Positions 50,302 through 59,884 of a stretch of 64,000 bases of DNA are shown here, in pieces. The notes below the pieces were generated by a model. The model did not search any database. It was given only the letters and a program-made list of their open reading frames with translations, and had not been told where the DNA came from. The DNA comes from Atopobiaceae bacterium. Lineage in GTDB: Bacteria; Actinomycetota; Coriobacteriia; Coriobacteriales; Atopobiaceae. Location of the stretch: the NCBI GenBank assembly GCA_022482785.1, contig JAKVON010000012.1:1-64000 (forward strand), given 5' to 3'. Numbering within the stretch: the stretch's first letter is position 1; each line of letters starts with the position of its first letter. Position numbers and translations under genes: made by a program.

Positions 50302-53254
50302 CTAGCGACCGTCCCTTCCGGCGCCCATGAGGTCGATCACGTCGAATTCGCCCTCGGAGGCGGCGATGATGTCGGCGGACCCGAAGACGCAGACGCCGCC
50401 CGTCCCGTTGGCCTCGGCGTCTCCCAGGCGGCCGGCGAAGTCGCGGAGCCTCTCCGGGGTGCAGGAGAGCTCCTGCTCGCGCTCGGCGCCTCGCCAGCCG
50501 TCCTCGCGCCCTGCGAGGCGGCCGACGTCCTGGCGCAGCGCGGCGAGGCGCGGCTTGGCCGGCGCGTCGTGCCCCGCGACGGTCGAGACCACGTAGCCCT
50601 CGAACTCGTCGGCGGTGGGCTTCCAGGAGGAGAGCCAGCGCCCGGCGCCGTCGAAGCGCGCGAGCGTGGGGTCGATGGCCGGGTCGCGGTACGAGTAGAA
50701 GCGCAGCAGCCCGTTGGCGGTGACCGAGAAGCCGCAGCCGTAGGCGCCGCCCTTGACGCGCACCTCGTTCCAGAGGTAGTCGAGCGAGAGGGCCCGGCTC
50801 GCCACGTTCCATGCCCCGTCGTAGGAGATGCCAGCGGGGATGCCGTCGACGGCGCGGGCGACGAAGCAGACGTTGGCCGGGATCGCGAAGGCCTCGCGCC
50901 GCGGCTTGGGGGCGGGGATCGCGAGCAGGTCGCGGCTGTGGGTCGTGGCATGGGGCAGCGAGAGGGTGCCCGCGGCCTTCCAGAAGGCGTCGAGGTCCTC
51001 GTCGGCGCCGGTGAAGCTCACCTCGCAGCCCTCCTGGACGAAGATGCGCGAGACGAGGCTCCGCAGGCACTCGGCGAGCCCGACGAAGCGGCGGTCGAAC
51101 CCGTCGAGGAGCCTCTTGAGGAAGCGGTAGAAGTCAACGCCGCCGAGCTGCTCGGACATGACGCCCGCCGCGGAGAGGTAGGAGTTGGCCCGGGCGAGCG
51201 CGCACGAGTGCCCCGCGCCCATGAACGACTGCTCCATCGCGATGCGACGCTGCTGGAGGATGTCGCGGATGCGCTCCTTGTCCTCGAACAGGGTCTCGCC
51301 CCAGATCTCGCACGGCAGCGTCGCGAGGGCGTCGACGTTCTCGGCCAGCGCGCTCGCGCCGACCACCAGGCGTGCGGTCGCCTTGGCGTGGTCGGCCTCG
51401 TCGGCGAAGGACATCGTGTAGAACGAGAGGCTCCCGAGCTTCTCCTCGACCAGCGAGTCGAGCTCGGCCGCCGTGTGGCGCTTGGTGTCAAGCCTGCCCA
51501 GCAGCTCGGCGAGCACGCTCACGTAGGGCAGCTCGGCGAACCCCACGCACGAGAGGTCGAAGAAGTGGGAGACGTAGTCGATCCGCCGCGTGGGGATGTC
51601 GTGCTTCCAGCAGGCGAGCGGTGCCTCGACCAGGCGCTGGACGGGCTCGGGAGCCGCCTCGGCGATGTCGGCGATGCCGAGCCGGGGGAGCCTCGCGAGG
51701 TCGGCGGGGGAGTCGGGCGCCTCCTGGGCGGCCCTCAGGGCCTCGACCTCCTCGCCGATGGCGGCGAGCTCGTCGCCGCCCAGGGAGGTCGCCTTCCGGG
51801 CGAGCTCCTCGGCCTCCTCGGCCGCGTCGCCCTCCTCGCAGGGCACGAGGTCGACCTCGGCCGAGTGGGCCCCGTCGCTCACGACCTCGCCGAGGAGGGA
51901 CTCGAAGTACCCCTCGTCGAGGCCTGCGCGCATGTGCGCGACGGCATCCTCGTAGCGCAGGTAGGAGACGGGGTCGTCGTCATCGTAGAGCCAGCTCGAG
52001 AGGGCCTGCGCCGCGAGGGCCACCCCGTCGGGATAGCCGTAGTCGCCCTCGCGCAGATTGAACTCCGTCTGGGCGAGCGAGGACGCGAGGACGTCGTGGC
52101 CGATGCCCTGCTCGGAAAGCCGGGAGCAGGTGCCCTCGACGAGCGTGCGGAACTCGTCGGCGACCCCGGGCCTCGCGCCCTTGAGCTCGAAGACGACGGT
52201 CGGCTGGGCGATGCCGTCCATGAGGAAGGCGGTGCAGTCGTCGCCGAGGTCGGCGTCGAGGACGGCACGCTTGAGCGGGGCCTCGTTCGAGCCCATCAGC
52301 GCGTCGAGCAGGACGTCGACGGCAAGCACGCGCTCGCGCTGGCCCGAGGTGGCGAAGACGTAGCCCAGGCCCACGCACGCGTTCTCCGGCGCGGTCGCCA
52401 TCTCGAGGCTGGAGAGTCCGGCGCGCACGGGCGCCTGCAGGGGCAGGGGGTTGGGCGCGCCCGCCTCGGCGGGGGCCACCTCGGAGAGGCGCTCGTCGAT
52501 GCGTGCGAGCAGGCCGTCCGCGTCGAGGTCGCCGTAGAGGGTCACGTAGCTGTTCGAGAGCTGGTAGTGGCGGGCATGGGCGTCGAGGAACTCCTCGTAG
52601 GAGAGCGTGGGGATGGCGCGGGGCTCCCCGCCGCTCTCGAAGCGGTACGGGCTCTCGGGGAAGAGGGCGCGGTTGAGGCCGTCGACCATGACCTCGTCGG
52701 GGTCGGAGAGGGCGCCCTTCATCTCGTTGAAGACCACGCCGTTGTAGCGCAGCGCGCCGTCGTCGCCCAGCTCGTAGTGCCAGCCCTCCTGCTCGAAGAT
52801 GTGGCGGCTCTCGTAGATCCTCGGGCTGAGCACGGCGTCGAGGTAGACGTCCATGAGGTTCTCGAGGTCCCGCTCGTTGGTCGAGGCCACGGGATACATG
52901 GTCTTGTCCGAGAACGTGAGCGCGTTCAGGAACGTCTGCATCGAGGTCTTGAGCAGGTTGACGAACGGGCTCCTTGACCGGATAGCGTGTCGACCCGCAC
53001 AGGACCGAGTGCTCGAGGATGTGGAAGACCCCCGTGTCGTCGGCGGGCGGGGTCTTGAACGCGATCGAGAACGAGCGGTTCGTGTCGGGGCAGGCGATCC
53101 ACAGCAGGCGTGCCCCGCTCCGCTCGTGGCGCATCACGTAGGCGCAGCCGTCGAGCTCGGGAAGGGGCTGGACGTCCGTCACGACGAAGCCCGCGTGCGC
53201 GGTCCCGCGCGCGAAGAAGGCGGACGGCTCGGTGAATGTCTCGATTCTGCTCAT
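50302..53254 (-). CDS. M16C-family metalloprotease (single-base frameshift)
   Basis: Start ATG 53254 (MSRIETFTEPSAFFA). The inverted zinc motif HILEH with SVLCGS identifies the M16C (PreP/Cym1-type) family, large clam-shaped peptidases that degrade peptides. The frame breaks at about 52967 (plus strand), where gagcccgttcgtc appears and gagcccttcgtc would give KEPFVNLLKTSMQTFLNALTF. Corrected length is 983 residues, normal for the family. The rest has the M16C-associated domain and the second catalytically silent half. First gene of the minus-strand operon with the two dehydratase-like genes. Confidence 0.85.
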
Positions 53255-53301
53255 TGTGCTGCGCGCTCCGTTCGATTTCGCTCGATGAAACACCGAAAGA
53301 G

Positions 53302-53310
53302 ACTGTATCA
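53302..53310 (-). promoter_or_regulatory. Possible promoter of the M16C operon
   Basis: TGATACAGT on the minus strand is an extended -10, ~48 bases before ATG 53254. No -35. The divergent DMT gene must have its promoter in the same 104-bp gap (a TACACT lies at about 53329). Confidence 0.3.
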
Positions 53311-53358
53311 CGCGCATCCCGCCGCTACACTGACGTGTGTCTCGAAGGGGGAGAGCAC

Positions 53359-54303
53359 ATGGGAAGCGCAAGCGTGCACGAGGACGCGTCGGACGTGGCG
53401 CTCGCGAGCCGGGCCGGCCGCACGCATCGCGAGCACGGGGCCGCGGCATTGCCTGCACGCTTGCGGGCGGCGTGCTCTGGGGGCCTCTGCGGGACCTGCT
53501 CGAAGTACCTGATGAGCTTCTACGGAATCGATCCCTTGTGGCTCGTGTGCGTGCGGGAGGTAGGTGCGAGCCTCATCTTCCTCCTCGTCGCGTTCGCATG
53601 CGACCGAGAGAGGGCGGTCGGCATCCTTGCCGACCGCAGGACCATGCTCGGCCTCGTCGCCGTCGCCTTCGGTGCGATTCTCATGAGCAACGTCGCCTAC
53701 CTGGAGACGGTCAGCTGGACCAACTCCGCCACGGCGACCGTGCTGCAGAGTCTGAGCCTCGTCATCATCCTGGTCTACGTCTGCGTCACGGTGAGGCGCC
53801 GCCCGCGGCGACGCGAGGTGGTCGGCATGGCGCTTGCGCTCCTCGGCACCTTCCTGATCGCGACCGGAGGCAATCCCGCGCAGCTCAACATTCCTGCGGA
53901 GGGGTTCGCATGGGGCATGGCCTGTGCCGTCGCCGCGGCCTTTCTCGCGATACTGCCCGCCCGGCTTCTCGGGAGGTGGGGGAGCTTCGTGGTCAATGGC
54001 TACTCGATGCTCGTCTCCGGGGTGGTGCTCTCGGCAGTCGTGCGCCCCTGGGAGACGGTTCCCACGCTCGACCTGGTCGGCGGCGCGCTGCTTGCCTTCG
54101 TGGTCGTGTTCGGGACCTTCGGTGCCTTCGCCCTCTACCTGCAGGGCGTGAAGGACGTGGGCTCGATGCGGGCGAGCCTCCTCGCCACCGTCGAGCCCGT
54201 TACCGCGACGGTGGCGTCGGTGCTCTGGCTGGGCGTGGTCTTCTCGCCCACCGACCTGGTGGGCTTCGCGGCGATCATCGCCATGGTCTACCTCACGGCG
54301 TGA
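53359..54303 (+). CDS. DMT-superfamily (EamA-type) transporter with local frame disturbance
   Basis: 314 residues from ATG 53359 with GGGGGAGAG upstream. About ten membrane helices in two EamA repeats (LMSNVAYLETVSWTNSATAT; GTFGAFALYLQGVKDVGS). The first helix is scrambled at about 53445-53500: the neighbouring frame reads GIACTLAGGVLWG, which then continues as LCGTCSKYLMS if one G of a run near 53480 is removed. So two opposing indels lie there. Drug/metabolite exporter; substrate unknown. Confidence 0.8.
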   Translation: MGSASVHEDASDVALASRAGRTHREHGAAALPARLRAACSGGLCGTCSKYLMSFYGIDPLWLVCVREVGASLIFLLVAFACDRERAVGILADRRTMLGLVAVAFGAILMSNVAYLETVSWTNSATATVLQSLSLVIILVYVCVTVRRRPRRREVVGMALALLGTFLIATGGNPAQLNIPAEGFAWGMACAVAAAFLAILPARLLGRWGSFVVNGYSMLVSGVVLSAVVRPWETVPTLDLVGGALLAFVVVFGTFGAFALYLQGVKDVGSMRASLLATVEPVTATVASVLWLGVVFSPTDLVGFAAIIAMVYLTA

Positions 54304-54322
54304 GCGGCCGGCCAGGCCTCGC

Positions 54323-55414
54323 CTAGATGGACTCCATCTCGGCGAGGGTCTCGGCGAACCAGCTCTCCCAGGTGGGAGGGCAGTACTTCTGCGCCGCGGC
54401 GACGCTGATGGTGTAGCCGTACCCCTCGGAGAGGCCCTGGACGTGGGCGCGGATCGCGGTGTCCCAGTCGGGCCAGCTCGAGCTGCCCCAGCCCCAGGCG
54501 TTGTGGGGCAGGAAGCAGGCGGCGCCCTTCGAGCTCTCGGTGTTGGAGATGGCCGGCGACCAGCGCGGGTCGACGCCGTAGTCCCAAGCCGCCTCGGCGA
54601 AGGCCTTGCCGTGGCCGGCAAGGGGCGAGCCGGACAGGTAGGCGTCGACGCGGGGCTGCCACTGGTCGACGAAGGCCTGCCTGTCGGTCCCCCACGAGAC
54701 CGCGTCGGACGAGGCCACCGAGGTCGTGGCGTCCGCGCTCACCTCGTTGGAGCTCTGGTAGAGGCCTTCGGGCTGCTGGCCTGCGGCGGCCTGCTGCTGC
54801 GCAGCCTCGATGGCCGCCTGCGCGGCTGCCGCCTCGGCGGCGGCCTGCGCCGCGGCGCGCTCCTGGGCCTCCTGCCGGGCCTTCTGCGCGGCGGCGAGGG
54901 CGACCTCGGCGGCGTCCCTCTCGGAGTCGGCCTCGGCCTTCTGCGACTGGAGCGACGTCTTGGCGTCGGCGAGCTGCGCCTCCATGTCGACGAGCTCGCT
55001 CGTCTCGCCGTCCAGGTAGCTCTTCACGGAGTCGAGGTACTGGTAGTTGGAGATGAACTCGTTGAAGTCGTCCGACGAGAGCAGCAGCCCGAGGATGCCG
55101 GGGGTGTCCTGCTGCAGCTTGTACTCAGAGCGCACCATGGAGGCGCACTTCTGCTTCTGGGCCGGCAGCTTGGCCTCTATGGCGTCGACCTTGGCCTGGT
55201 TGTCGTCCATCTGGGACTGGATGCCGGCGACCTTCGCGGTGGCCTGCTCGTAGGCGGCGGCGCTCTCCTCGACCTTCTTCTGGAGCTCGGTTACCTGGGA
55301 GGCCGCGGCGCCGTCCGCGCGGGCGGGCGTCGGCAGGGCCAGCGAGGACGTCGCGGCCGCCAGGGCGCAGGCGACGGCAAGGCATGTGAGACGGTGGCAT
55401 CCCTGTGGGCGCAT
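54323..55414 (-). CDS. Secreted coiled-coil protein with lysozyme-like C-terminal domain
   Basis: 363 residues from ATG 55414, preceded by GAGGAGGACC. A signal peptide (LTCLAVACALAAATSSLALPTPARA) is followed by a long coiled coil to ~residue 200 (QVTELQKKVEESAAAYEQA, ELVDMEAQLADAKTSL), an Ala/Gln-rich linker, and a C-terminal domain of ~110 residues (GKAFAEAAWDYGVDPRW, AISNTESSKG, NAWGWGSSSWPDWDTAI) resembling transglycosylase-like or glucosaminidase-type domains. The first half resembles the PcsB/FtsEX-activated hydrolase layout. Probably a peptidoglycan hydrolase acting at the cell surface. Confidence 0.75.
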   Translation of the reverse strand: MRPQGCHRLTCLAVACALAAATSSLALPTPARADGAAASQVTELQKKVEESAAAYEQATAKVAGIQSQMDDNQAKVDAIEAKLPAQKQKCASMVRSEYKLQQDTPGILGLLLSSDDFNEFISNYQYLDSVKSYLDGETSELVDMEAQLADAKTSLQSQKAEADSERDAAEVALAAAQKARQEAQERAAAQAAAEAAAAQAAIEAAQQQAAAGQQPEGLYQSSNEVSADATTSVASSDAVSWGTDRQAFVDQWQPRVDAYLSGSPLAGHGKAFAEAAWDYGVDPRWSPAISNTESSKGAACFLPHNAWGWGSSSWPDWDTAIRAHVQGLSEGYGYTISVAAAQKYCPPTWESWFAETLAEMESI

Positions 55415-55564
55415 GGTCCTCCTCGGAGCGAGGGAGGCGCGACGGCGTCGCGCGACGGTCAGGTCGGCTTTCGAGCGCAAGGTCTAGCATTCTACTTCAT
55501 GGCTGTGTGGAAACGCGACAGTCGTTCGTGCGAACGGTGCCGCGGGCGCCCGGGCGCGAAGAGG

Positions 55565-55598
55565 AAGGCCGCCTGCCAGGGGGAGGGCAGACGGCCTT
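55565..55598 (-). terminator. Terminator after the universal stress gene
   Basis: Arms AAGGCCGcCTGCC and GGCAGaCGGCCTT around an 8-base loop, immediately downstream of the usp gene on the minus strand, followed by a pyrimidine-rich tail. It separates usp from the coiled-coil gene. Confidence 0.6.
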
Positions 55599-55636
55599 CG
55601 CGAGCGGGAGAGGCGCCGCGGGGGGCGGCGTTCCCG

Positions 55637-56089
55637 CTACTTGACGACGAGGATGTCGCAGTCAGTGTTGCGCAGGAGGAACGTCGAGATGGAGCCGAGC
55701 AGCGCGTACTTGATCGAGGAGAGCCCGCGCGCGCCGCAGATGACGAGGTCCGGGTTCACGAGGTCGAGCATCTCGTCCTTGAGGGTCTCGCGGATGCGCC
55801 CCGTCTTGACCATGACCTCGATGCCCAGGATGTCCGGGTTGGCCTGGGCGTCCGCGAGCCTGGCCGCGATGGAGTCGCGGAAGGCCTTCTCGAGGCCGGA
55901 GATGAGGTCTACGGGATAGGTGCCTGCCGTCTCGAGGGCCGTCGAGTCGATGACGTGGCCGACGTAGAGCTCCGCGTGGTTGTTCGCGGCCACGGCGATG
56001 GCCCGCGAGAACACCTTGTCCTGCTGCTCGGAGCCGTCGAGCGAGACGAAGACCTTCTTGTAGCCGAGCTCCCGGTAACTCGCTGGCAT
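55637..56089 (-). CDS. Universal stress protein (UspA family)
   Basis: 150 residues from ATG 56089 (GGAAGGTGG upstream). Begins KKVFVSLDGSEQQDKVFSRA and ends with the ATP-binding signature VICGARGLSSIKYALLGSISTFLLRNTDCDILVVK (G-x2-G-x9-GS-type, here GARGLSS...GSIS). Cytoplasmic nucleotide-binding stress protein. It diverges from uppP. Confidence 0.92.
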   Translation of the reverse strand: MPASYRELGYKKVFVSLDGSEQQDKVFSRAIAVAANNHAELYVGHVIDSTALETAGTYPVDLISGLEKAFRDSIAARLADAQANPDILGIEVMVKTGRIRETLKDEMLDLVNPDLVICGARGLSSIKYALLGSISTFLLRNTDCDILVVK

Positions 56090-56270
56090 GCCGACCACCT
56101 TCCTCTCGCAGGGGAGCGAGGCTCCCTTTGAGTGCTTTGTACCCCCTGCGCGCGGTTCTTTCGTTTGGATTCGCGTCAATTCTCTGAAACAAGGCGCGGC
56201 GCGGCCGAGACGCGCCCGGGCGCGATGTATGGTTGTTCACCGCAACTGCACCCGTATCTCCGGAGGAACG

Positions 56271-57233
56271 TTGAACCTTCTTCAGATCGCCCTCTCCGCC
56301 CTCTACGGCCTCGTCGAGGGAATCACCGAGTGGCTGCCCATCTCTTCCACGGGCCACATGCTGCTGCTGAGCCAGTTCCTCCCGCTGCATGCGAGCGACG
56401 ACTTCTGGAACATGTACCTCGTCGTCATCCAGCTCGGGGCCATCCTCGCCGTCTGCGTGCTCTTCTTCCGGGAGCTCAATCCCTTCTCGCGCAGGAAGTC
56501 GGCGCCCGAGCGCTCGTTCACCTGGTCGCTCTGGGCCAAGATCGTGGTCGCGTGCGTGCCGGCCGCCGCGATCGGCCTGCCGCTCGACAACTGGATCGAG
56601 CAGCATCTGGGAAGCCCCTTCGTCATCGCCGCCGCCCTCATCGTCTACGGCGTCGTCTTCATCGGCATCGAGTCGAGCCGCGAGCGCAAGGCCGCCCAGC
56701 TCTCCCTCGCGACCGCAGGCAAGGGGGCCATGCGGGCCCGGCCCCGCGGCGCCGCCCACTTCGCCGCCTCCGACGCGGACGTCGCCCAGACGTCCTCCGA
56801 GCTCGTCGATGCGGACGCGCCCATCCAGTCCATCCAGGAGCTCTCCTGGAAGACCGCCATCGGCATCGGCCTGTTCCAGGTGCTCTCCATCGTTCCCGGC
56901 ACCTCCCGCTCCGGCTCCACCATCATCGGGGGGCTCCTTCTCGGCTGCTCGCGCGCCGTGGCGGCCGAGTTCACGTTCTACCTCGCCATACCCGTCATGT
57001 TCGGGGCGAGCGCCCTGCGTCTCGTGAAGTACTTCATGAAGGGGAACACCTTCAGCGCCCAGGAGACCGCCGTCCTGCTCGTGGGATGCGCCGTGGCCTT
57101 CCTCGTGTCGCTCGCGGCCATCCGCTTCCTCATGGGCTTCGTGAAGAAGCACGACTTCAAGCCCTTCGGCTGGTACCGCATCGTGCTCGGCCTCGTCGTC
57201 ATGGCCTTCTTCGCGGTGACGATGCTCGGCTAG
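56271..57233 (+). CDS. uppP: Undecaprenyl-diphosphatase
   Basis: 320 residues from TTG 56271, chosen because GGAGGA precedes it and the family N-terminus (LLQIALSALYGLVEGITEWLPISSTGH) begins there. Motifs: EGITEWLPISSTGH near the start and PGTSRSGSTI in the second half. It recycles undecaprenyl pyrophosphate for cell-wall synthesis and gives bacitracin tolerance. The loop between residues ~140 and 185 is longer and more polar than usual. Confidence 0.94.
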   Translation: MNLLQIALSALYGLVEGITEWLPISSTGHMLLLSQFLPLHASDDFWNMYLVVIQLGAILAVCVLFFRELNPFSRRKSAPERSFTWSLWAKIVVACVPAAAIGLPLDNWIEQHLGSPFVIAAALIVYGVVFIGIESSRERKAAQLSLATAGKGAMRARPRGAAHFAASDADVAQTSSELVDADAPIQSIQELSWKTAIGIGLFQVLSIVPGTSRSGSTIIGGLLLGCSRAVAAEFTFYLAIPVMFGASALRLVKYFMKGNTFSAQETAVLLVGCAVAFLVSLAAIRFLMGFVKKHDFKPFGWYRIVLGLVVMAFFAVTMLG

Positions 57234-57299
57234 GCGTTGCGTGCCAGGGCGTCGCCTGCGCGCGGCGCCGGGGGAAGGCCCCGCGGGCGCCGCGCGGCG

Positions 57300-57552
57300 T
57301 GGTCACAAACCGCATCCGTTGGGGTTTCTCGGGGTTTGTTGCTCCATTTGCGGGGTCTCCTGGTCGCAAACGGCATTCGTTGGGGGTGCGGCGTGGTCGC
57401 ATATCCCATTCGTGGGGGTCGGCCTCCGAGGAGTGCCTGGTAGACGGGCTGTCCCTCTCGGAGACGTTCTCCGCGAAACCCCACGAATGCTCTCTTTGGC
57501 CATAGGAGGCCGATTCCGGCGGCCTTTGGTCGCAGACGGCATTCGTGGGGGT
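57300..57552. repeat. Repeat cluster B3 (reverse orientation)
   Basis: Third member of the B family, inverted relative to B1 and B2. Reverse units at 57300-57325, 57361-57386, 57394-57418 and 57528-57552; one forward unit at about 57477-57491. The conserved spacer appears as cctggtagacggg. No DUF559-like gene is adjacent. The rest of the 790-bp gap to the PTS operon (57553-57780) is GC-rich without a recognised gene; 57780-57900 is AT-rich regulatory DNA. Confidence 0.8.
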
Positions 57553-57785
57553 ACGGGCCGCGCCCGGGAGCCTCGCCGCGGGCCTCGACGACCCGTGGCC
57601 TGGGGGAGGCCCTCCCGTCCGTCACCCTCTATCCTGCAAGCAACGTCCTGGCACGCGACGGCTAGGGACCTCCCGCACCCACGCCAGGGCCTTCGGGTCC
57701 CGTCGCATGGGCCACGGCCTCCCGTGCCGCCCGTGCGTCCGGATACCCTTGTGTCCCCCTAGGAAATACATGAAAAAATATCTCG

Positions 57786-57890
57786 TATAACAGCATCGAG
57801 CTGCGGCGATGTGTTGTTCATACAAATAGTTGCTACCGTTAACCGACGAATAGTTGCCGTTGGCAATTATTAATTGTTAACAGTGGCAAC
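57786..57890 (+). promoter_or_regulatory. Promoter and operator array of the mannose-type PTS operon
   Basis: A -10 TATAAC (57786-57791) is followed by three related sites: GTTGCTACCGTTAAC (57829-57843), the palindrome TTGCCGTTGGCAA (57854-57866), and GTTAACAGTGGCAAC (57876-57890), the inverted form of the first with two changes. The pattern suggests a dimeric repressor binding several times between promoter and first gene. The regulator is not encoded in the window. Confidence 0.5.
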
Positions 57891-58024
57891 GATTCTTTAC
57901 CTCATGTTTAGGCTGAGTAAAGCGATGCCTGTGGCTTTTTGCCGGGACTTCGCGCATGGGAGTGGGCCTGGGGCAATGGGCCCCGATCGCCGCGTCGGGG
58001 AGACGTCGGCGGAGAGGAGGCACG

Positions 58025-58450
58025 GTGAGGTATCTGCTGCTCGTGAGTCACGGCACGTTCGCACCTGGTCTGCACAGCGTTCTCGACATGCTGCTCGGCA
58101 AGAGGGACGACATCCTCAGCTGCAGCATGGAGGACGGCATGGGCGCAGACGTGTTCGTCGAGAACCTCAAGAAGGTCCTCGAGCCGGTCGGCGCGGACGA
58201 CGAGGTCGTCTGCTTCGGCGACATCATCGGGGGATCGCCCCTCACCAACACGCTCAACACCCTTACCGAGAAGGGGCTGCTGCCCAAGACCACGGCCTTC
58301 GGTGGCATGAACCTTCCTATGGCCATCACGGCGGCGATGGGGATGGAGACCCCCATCGACGCTCTGAAGGGGAGCATCATCTCGGAGGGCCAGGAGGCCA
58401 TTCGCGAGCTGGAGCTCCAAATGGGAGAGGAAGACGAGGACGAGATCTAG
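58025..58450 (+). CDS. PTS mannose-family IIA component
   Basis: 141 residues from GTG 58025, with GAGAGGAGG upstream. Phosphorylated His9 is in LLLVSHGTFAPG, the family signature; FGDIIGGSPLTNTL and GGMNLPM follow. It accepts phosphate from HPr and passes it to IIB. First gene of the operon IIA-IIB-IIC-IID. Confidence 0.92.
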   Translation: MRYLLLVSHGTFAPGLHSVLDMLLGKRDDILSCSMEDGMGADVFVENLKKVLEPVGADDEVVCFGDIIGGSPLTNTLNTLTEKGLLPKTTAFGGMNLPMAITAAMGMETPIDALKGSIISEGQEAIRELELQMGEEDEDEI

Positions 58451-58480
58451 TCCGAGGGAAAATCGAAGGGAGGAAAACGT

Positions 58481-58975
58481 ATGGCTATCTCATTCATTCG
58501 CATCGACGACCGCATGATTCACGGCCAGACCGTCACGAGGTGGGCTCTCGAGTACCCGTGCGACGGGCTGGTGGCCGTGAACGACGCGGCCGCGAGCAAC
58601 TCCGTGCTCAAGGCTGCCTACAAGAGCGCCGCGGGTAAGAAGACGTTCGTCTGGACGATGGACCACTGGAAGGAGAATGCCGAGAAGGTTCTCAACTCGA
58701 AGGATCGCTACTTCCTGATCACGAAGAACCCGCTCGACATGAAGAAGATCCTGGTCGACCAGGGCTTCAAGCCCGGCATCGACCGCGTCATCGTGGGTCC
58801 GTGCAACGACCGTCCGGGCGCCGTGAAGCTGGGCAACAACCAGTCGATCACGCCGGAGGAGGCGCAGGCCTTCGAGGACATCACGAACGCCGGCTTCACC
58901 GTCGAGTTCGCGCTGCTCAAGGAGACCTCGATCGGCGAGTGGCCCAAGTTCCGCGACAAGTTCGACCTCAAGTAA
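58481..58975 (+). CDS. PTS mannose-family IIB component
   Basis: 164 residues. The active-site His14 is in FIRIDDRMIHGQTVTRW, diagnostic of family IIB. It transfers phosphate to the sugar during transport. GGGAGG precedes the ATG; 30 bases after IIA. Confidence 0.93.
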   Translation: MAISFIRIDDRMIHGQTVTRWALEYPCDGLVAVNDAAASNSVLKAAYKSAAGKKTFVWTMDHWKENAEKVLNSKDRYFLITKNPLDMKKILVDQGFKPGIDRVIVGPCNDRPGAVKLGNNQSITPEEAQAFEDITNAGFTVEFALLKETSIGEWPKFRDKFDLK

Positions 58976-59024
58976 CGCTTTTCCGCATCCATCTCACCAA
59001 CAGATAAGGAAGGTGATTTCGAGC

Positions 59025-59884
59025 ATGGCAATCAACGCATTCCAAGCGGTGCTGCTGGGCATCTTCGCCTGCCTGGCGTCGCTCCCTGGCATGGCCGGAA
59101 CGACGATTGGCAACTACACGCTCGGTCGTCCTCTCGTCGGCGGCCTTGTCGTCGGCCTCATCCTGGGTGACGTCGCCACGGGCATCATCGTGGGCGCGGC
59201 CATCCAGGTCGTCTACATCGCTCTGGTCACGCCTGGCGGAACCGTCTCCGCCGACGTGCGTGCCGTCACCTATATCGGCATCCCCCTGTCCATCCTCGCC
59301 ATCCGCGCGCAGGGCCTCGACCCCTCGTCCGCTGAGGCCCAGTCGCTCGCCGCCGCCCTCGGCGCAGCCGTCGGCACGCTCGGCACGGTCCTGTTCTACG
59401 GCACTGCCACGATCAACCTGGTCTGGCAGGGCATCGGCTGGAAGGCCATGGAGACCAAGGACTGGGGCAAGATCAAGAAGGTCATCCCGCAGGTCGACTA
59501 TGTCTGGCCCTTGGATCGGCCACATCCTGTTCTCGTTCATCCCCACGTTCATCATCTGCATGGCCGGCTCCGAGCATGGTCCAGGTCATGAAGGACTACC
59601 TGCCCATGGACGGCATCGCCATGAAGACGCTGTTCACCGTCGGCTCGCTGCTTCCTGCCGTCGGTATCGGCATCCTCTGCCGCCAGGTCATCCTGAAGCC
59701 CATCGACTGGCTCACCTTCGCCTTCGGCTTCACGCTTGCGGCAGTCCTGCACTGCAACCTGATCGCCTCCGCCATCATCGCCTGCTTCTTCGCGCTCATC
59801 AACTATGAGATTCAGCAGGCAAAGGCCTCCAAGCCTGCGATTGCCGGTGGCTCCGCTGCTGACGAGGAAGAGGAGGACATCTAA
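59025..59884 (+). CDS. PTS mannose-family IIC component (two single-base frameshifts)
   Basis: Membrane channel subunit: FACLASLPGMAGTTIGNYTLGRPLVGGLVVGLILGD is typical of IIC. The frame breaks twice: at about 59508 (cccttggatc where ccctggatc gives VWPWIGHILFSF) and at about 59573 (gagcatggtc where gagatggtc gives GSEMVQVMKDYLPMDG). Corrected length is 285 residues. Both are single extra bases and probably sequencing errors. The stop overlaps the IID start (TAATG). Confidence 0.85.

Noticed and set aside
57553-57780. tRNA or small gene in the GC-rich gap after B3
   Set aside because: No cloverleaf arms, TTCGA loop or coding frame with a ribosome site could be found.
57850-57910. Sigma-54 promoter for the mannose-type PTS
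   Set aside because: TGGCA sequences occur, but spacing to a TTGC element is wrong and no LevR/ManR-type activator gene is near.
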